64,000 bases of DNA from Zhongshania sp. (lineage in GTDB: Bacteria; Pseudomonadota; Gammaproteobacteria; Pseudomonadales; Spongiibacteraceae): contig NZ_JARGNU010000014.1 of the NCBI RefSeq assembly GCF_029212375.1, forward strand, positions 54,850 through 118,849, in the 5' to 3' direction. The position numbers were made by a program, and so were the translations under genes. The notes below the pieces were generated by a model. The model made no database searches. It saw only the letters and a list, made by a program, of their open reading frames with translations, and was not told the origin of the DNA. Position 1 is the stretch's first letter. The number at the start of each line of letters is the position of its first letter. Below, piece after piece: positions 60,245-64,000 of this stretch.

Positions 60245-61496
60245 CTTAGTCATAAACGCGGGCTCGACCAGCGTAAAATTTGCACTATTTAAAAGAAAAG
60301 AAGGCAGCCCTGTTGAACTTTGCCGAGGCGAGGTTGAAGGGGTAGGTTCAAATGTGCGCTTTATGATCCATGATCGCGGTGTTATCGACCAACGAAATTG
60401 GAAGCCGCCGAGTGATATTTGCACGACCATTCGGAGTGTTGATGACGCGTTTGAGCTGATCGCTAATTGGCTTAAAAGTTGTATTCCCTCTGAAAGGATC
60501 ACAAGTGTGGTCTATCGAGTTGTACATGGTGGCAACACCTACACCAAGCCGGTGTATATTACCGATGGTGTATTAGAGCAACTCGAATTATTGGTTCCCC
60601 TTGCTCCGCTACACCAATCTGTTTGCTTAAAAGCAATAAGAACCTTCATGAAAAAACTGCCTAACACGCATCATATAGCGTGTTTTGACACGGCCTTTCA
60701 CCGTTCTATGCCACGAGTCGCGCAAACCTTTGCCTTGCCACAATATTTACACCTACAGGGAATCAAACCCTATGGCTTTCATGGTTTGTCTTATCAATAT
60801 ATTGCAGGTCGATTATTGGAGCACAGCGCAGGGAATATGCCTCGTCGGACGATTATTGCGCACTTAGGCGGCGGCGCGAGTATATGTGCCTTATTAAACG
60901 GTAAAAGCATTAGTACATCCATGACATTTTCGCCACTTGATGGCTTAGCCATGGCAACTAGGAGCGGCGCGATTGATGCCAGTGCGGTTATTTATCTCAT
61001 CGAACAACTAAATTACTCACCCAGTGAAGTAACTAATATTCTTAATAAAGAATCAGGCCTATTAGGTCTGTCAGGTCTTAGTGGCGACATTCGAGTGCTG
61101 TTAAATAGTGATTGCGATAATGCCAAGTTTGCACTGGAATTCTATGTGGATCGTATAAGCCGCGAGATTGGCGCAATGATCACGTCTTTAAAAGGAATTG
61201 ACACCCTCGTTTTTACGGGTGGTGTCGGTTCAAATAGCGCCGAGATTCGAAAACGCGTTTGCGCAAATTTTGACTGGCTAGGCATGTCTTTAGATAGTGC
61301 AGCCAATGAAAAAAATTCAAAAATCCTAAGTAATACAGACAGCCTCGTTGAAGTGTGTTCGATAAAAACCGACGAGGAAATGCTGATGGCAACGTTAGTA
61401 AATATCGATTTTGATTCGCTTCACAGTGATGGATTAAAGCATGAAAAAATAGCTAATGAGCAAGAAAATGAGGTGTTAGCAATAGAATTAAATTAG
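60231..61496 (+). CDS. ackA: Acetate kinase
   Basis: 421 residues from the TTG at 60231, chosen because GGAGA lies seven to eight bases before it and the protein then opens LTNLNLVINAGSTSVKFALF, like other AckA. The ATG at 60210 has no ribosome site. Landmarks are VVHGGNTYTKPV, HHIACFDTAFHRSMP, YGFHGLSYQYIAGRL, IIAHLGGGASICAL, GLAMATRSGAIDASAV and LVFTGGVGSNSAEIRK. AckA normally ends near the conserved TDEEMLMA-type helix. Here about 35 further residues follow (to AIELN) before TAG. The same frame continues into phosphoketolase. Confidence 0.93.
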   Translation: MTNLNLVINAGSTSVKFALFKRKEGSPVELCRGEVEGVGSNVRFMIHDRGVIDQRNWKPPSDICTTIRSVDDAFELIANWLKSCIPSERITSVVYRVVHGGNTYTKPVYITDGVLEQLELLVPLAPLHQSVCLKAIRTFMKKLPNTHHIACFDTAFHRSMPRVAQTFALPQYLHLQGIKPYGFHGLSYQYIAGRLLEHSAGNMPRRTIIAHLGGGASICALLNGKSISTSMTFSPLDGLAMATRSGAIDASAVIYLIEQLNYSPSEVTNILNKESGLLGLSGLSGDIRVLLNSDCDNAKFALEFYVDRISREIGAMITSLKGIDTLVFTGGVGSNSAEIRKRVCANFDWLGMSLDSAANEKNSKILSNTDSLVEVCSIKTDEEMLMATLVNIDFDSLHSDGLKHEKIANEQENEVLAIELN

Positions 61497-61538
61497 CTTG
61501 ACGCCTATTGGCGCGCCTGTAACTACCTTGCCGCTGGG
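61497..61538 (+). other. Conserved phosphoketolase N-terminal codons lying before the first ATG
   Basis: Directly after the ackA TAG (61494-61496) and in the same frame, the codons read [14 protein letters not shown] and run without a stop into the ATG at 61539. This block matches the conserved N-terminus of phosphoketolases. There is no ATG, GTG or TTG in frame between the TAG and 61539. Confidence 0.85.
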
Positions 61539-63827
61539 ATGATTTATTTGCAAGAAAACCCATTGCTGCGCGAACCATTAGAAAGTAAGCATATTAAAAA
61601 TCGCTTGTTGGGCCACTGGGGTGCTAGCCCCGGTCTCGCATTTATGTATGTGCATATGAATCGCCTTATTAACAAGTACGATATTAATGCCATATTTCTA
61701 GCAGGCCCAGGCCACGGTGCGCCTGGCGTCATCGCGCCGGTTTACCTCGAAGGGACCTACTCAGAAGTATACCCCGACGTCGGCCAAGATTTGCTCGGCA
61801 TGACGCACCTGTTTAAGCAATTCTCATTTCCTGGCGGTATTGGCAGCCACTGCACACCTGAACTTCCGGGCTCTATCCACGAGGGCGGAGAGCTCGGTTA
61901 CAGTGTTTCCCACGCCTTTGGTGCTGCCTTTGACAACCCAGATTTAATTGTTACGGTCGCGGTAGGCGACGGTGAAGCGGAGACCGGGCCATTAGCGACA
62001 TCGTGGCATTCGAGTAAATTTCTGCATCCTATTCGAGATGGTGCAGTACTACCAATACTGCATTTAAACGGCTACAAGATAAACAATCCCACACTACTAT
62101 CACGTATTCCTCATCAAGAGCTAGAAGCGCTATTTATTGGCTATGGGTGGAAGCCTCATTTTGTCGAGGGCAATGATCCCAAAGAAATGCACCTAAAGAT
62201 GGCTCAAGTGATGGAAGCCTGTTTAAGTGAAATCCAAAACATTCAACATTCTGCAAGGGCTTCAGGCGTGGCGCGTCGCGCGCAGTGGCCAATGATTATA
62301 TTGCGTTCGCCAAAAGGCTGGACCGGACCCAAGGAAGTTGACGGTAATAAAATAGAAGGCTTTTGGCGCGCACATCAAGTGCCGTTAAAGGATGTGCAGA
62401 GTAAATCTGAACATCTCGAGATCTTGGCGCAATGGCTGAAGAGCTATAAACCCGAGGAATTATTTAATGAAGAGGGTAGCTTAGTTCCAGCTTTACAGGC
62501 GCTAGCGCCAAAAGGTGTTCGGCGAATGAGCGGTAACCCCCATGCGAATGGGGGCTTGCTCAAGCGCAACTTACGGATGCCTGATTTTCGAAACTACGCC
62601 TATATGCTAGATCAGCCAGCTAAGTCGTATGCGCCAAACACCAAGCCATTAGGTGCCATGTTGCGCGACATTATGAGTAAAAATAGTAATAATTTTCGGG
62701 TTTTTGGCCCAGATGAAAATAGCTCAAATAAATTAGACGCCATCTACGAGGTCAGTAAAAAATTATGGCTTTGTGAATATTTGCCTGAAGATGCCAATGG
62801 CGGTGAATTGAGCACAGATGGCCGAGTTTTAGAAATGTTGTCGGAACACACCCTAGAGGGTTGGTTAGAAGGCTATGTATTAAGCGGCCGTCATGGCTTT
62901 TTTGCAACGTACGAAGCTTTTGTTCATGTCATCGACTCTATGTTTAATCAACATGCGAAATGGCTAGCGATTAGCGAAAACCTTGCTTGGCGGGCACCGG
63001 TGGCCTCGATTAATCTGCTAATTACGTCTACGGTTTGGCGTCAGGATCACAATGGATTTACCCATCAAGACCCCGGCTTTCTCGACCTAGTCGTAAACAA
63101 AAACCCACTAGTGACGCGCATCTATTTGCCGCCCGATGTAAATAGCTTGCTGTCGACGGCGGATCACTGTTTGCGCAGCCACAACGACATTAATGTTATT
63201 GTTTGTGATAAGCAGTCGCATATGCAGTATTTAGACATGGACAGTGCAATAAAGCATTGCACCAAAGAGCTTGGTATTTGGTCTTGGGCAAGCAATGACG
63301 AAGGGGTAGAACCCGATGTTGTTATGGTGGGCTGCGGTGATATTCCAACGAAAGAAGCACTTGCAGCAACCGCGTTGCTGCGCGAGACATTTCCTGATTT
63401 AAAAGTGCGTTTTATTAATGTTGTCGATTTATTTAAAATGACACCAGACACCGAACATCCCCACGGCTTATCCGACTCCGATTTTGATAGTTTATTTACC
63501 GTTGATAAACCGATCATTTTCAATTTTCACGGCTATCCTTGGTTAATACACCGTCTTGCATATCGTCGAACTAACCACAAAAATCTTCACGTCCGTGGCT
63601 ATATTGAGCGCGGCAATATCAATACACCGTTAGAACTTGCTATAGAAAACCGTATAGATAGGTTTAGTTTGGCGATTGAGGTTATCAATCGAGTACCAGG
63701 TTTAAGCGTAGCTGGCGCCCATGCAAAGCAAGATTTCCGAGATCGGCAGATTGAGTGCCGCCTGTACGCGCATGAGCACGGCGTCGATATGCCAGAATTT
63801 GAAAACTGGGTTTGGCCCTACAATTAA
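61539..63827 (+). CDS. xfp: Xylulose-5-phosphate/fructose-6-phosphate phosphoketolase
   Basis: Thiamine-diphosphate enzyme that cleaves sugar phosphates with phosphate to acetyl-phosphate, which acetate kinase then uses to make ATP. From the first ATG it has 762 residues. Landmarks are [78 protein letters not shown] (TPP-binding), [11 protein letters not shown] and [16 protein letters not shown]. Complete family members start roughly 30-35 residues earlier. Part of that missing block ([11 protein letters not shown]) is encoded just upstream, in frame with ackA across one TAG. The ATG has no visible ribosome site, so the real start is uncertain. Confidence 0.93.
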   Translation: MIYLQENPLLREPLESKHIKNRLLGHWGASPGLAFMYVHMNRLINKYDINAIFLAGPGHGAPGVIAPVYLEGTYSEVYPDVGQDLLGMTHLFKQFSFPGGIGSHCTPELPGSIHEGGELGYSVSHAFGAAFDNPDLIVTVAVGDGEAETGPLATSWHSSKFLHPIRDGAVLPILHLNGYKINNPTLLSRIPHQELEALFIGYGWKPHFVEGNDPKEMHLKMAQVMEACLSEIQNIQHSARASGVARRAQWPMIILRSPKGWTGPKEVDGNKIEGFWRAHQVPLKDVQSKSEHLEILAQWLKSYKPEELFNEEGSLVPALQALAPKGVRRMSGNPHANGGLLKRNLRMPDFRNYAYMLDQPAKSYAPNTKPLGAMLRDIMSKNSNNFRVFGPDENSSNKLDAIYEVSKKLWLCEYLPEDANGGELSTDGRVLEMLSEHTLEGWLEGYVLSGRHGFFATYEAFVHVIDSMFNQHAKWLAISENLAWRAPVASINLLITSTVWRQDHNGFTHQDPGFLDLVVNKNPLVTRIYLPPDVNSLLSTADHCLRSHNDINVIVCDKQSHMQYLDMDSAIKHCTKELGIWSWASNDEGVEPDVVMVGCGDIPTKEALAATALLRETFPDLKVRFINVVDLFKMTPDTEHPHGLSDSDFDSLFTVDKPIIFNFHGYPWLIHRLAYRRTNHKNLHVRGYIERGNINTPLELAIENRIDRFSLAIEVINRVPGLSVAGAHAKQDFRDRQIECRLYAHEHGVDMPEFENWVWPYN

Positions 63828-64000
63828 TGGGTACTAGGTGATCGATTTGTAACTTAATAGGCTGCATAGCACGCAATTTTACTGGTGGCCGAATATAAGC
63901 TACGGGATAATCCGGCGCGGTTCCGATGCCCAGATCTTCTGAACGGATAACTCTCCTGTTGTCATAGTACGCAGTGCCTAAGAGATGATCCGTTAACGTT
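63828..64000. other. Window end after xfp; possible minus-strand frame
   Basis: No certain feature. On the minus strand a frame is open from the window edge through 63685, reading for example YYDNRRVIRSEDLGIGTAP and PVAYIRPPVKLRAMQ. It overlaps the xfp end and is not recognised. It may be the end of a gene beyond the window or chance. Confidence 0.3.

Overview
The window is a stretch of a gammaproteobacterial chromosome. The order aat-trxB / ftsK-lolA-rarA-crcB-serS-cysG is the arrangement known from Pseudomonas. NhaB, EptA, a tesB-like thioesterase and an AlkK-like acyl-CoA ligase also fit a free-living, aerobic, probably marine gammaproteobacterium. Assignment to a Cellvibrionales/Spongiibacteraceae-like lineage is inference only. 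No insertion sequence, prophage or CRISPR array was seen. One tRNA gene, tRNA-Leu(UAA), is present.

Layout. 0-12.4 kb is core housekeeping: cut-off aat, trxB, ftsK, lolA, rarA, crcB, serS, cysG, gorA and prc. 13-19.8 kb holds acyl-CoA ligase and thioesterase genes, an HDOD protein with a degenerate GGDEF domain, and a YcbB-like L,D-transpeptidase next to a YcbK-like M15 protein. 19.9-24.2 kb is nhaB, a PAP2 phosphatase and eptA, with a good PmrA-type box in front of eptA. 24.2-27.1 kb is a lipoprotein-like gene overlapping a subtilase that ends in a [10 protein letters not shown] tail. 27.2-29.3 kb is tRNA-Leu followed by a small AT-rich islet with a 20-bp hairpin and a nucleotidyltransferase pair resembling a toxin-antitoxin unit. 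29.3-33.8 kb is phnA/yjdM, a SulP transporter, pckA and a small ribbon-helix-helix-like protein. 33.8-41.6 kb is one five-gene operon: TolC-like factor, adaptor, RND pump, response regulator and histidine kinase.

41.9-50 kb is the least explained part. It carries six exported proteins, all on the minus strand: a TPR-secretin lipoprotein, a possible CYTH-fold secreted protein, and four unrecognised secreted proteins. Two of these four share an almost duplicated promoter, leader and signal-peptide cassette in front of unrelated mature parts. No secretion ATPase or pseudopilin lies nearby.

50.6-58.6 kb is nitrogen-oxide metabolism. A nitrate reductase fused to a CysJ-type flavoprotein sits behind a textbook sigma-54 promoter. 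A quinol nitric-oxide reductase is divergent from a PNPOx-family gene, with FNR/Dnr-type boxes and a heptanucleotide tandem repeat between them. 58.9-63.8 kb is a transporter-acetate kinase-phosphoketolase operon. There the kinase frame runs on through a single TAG directly into the conserved N-terminus of phosphoketolase, upstream of that gene's first usable start codon. This is the most unusual single observation in the window.
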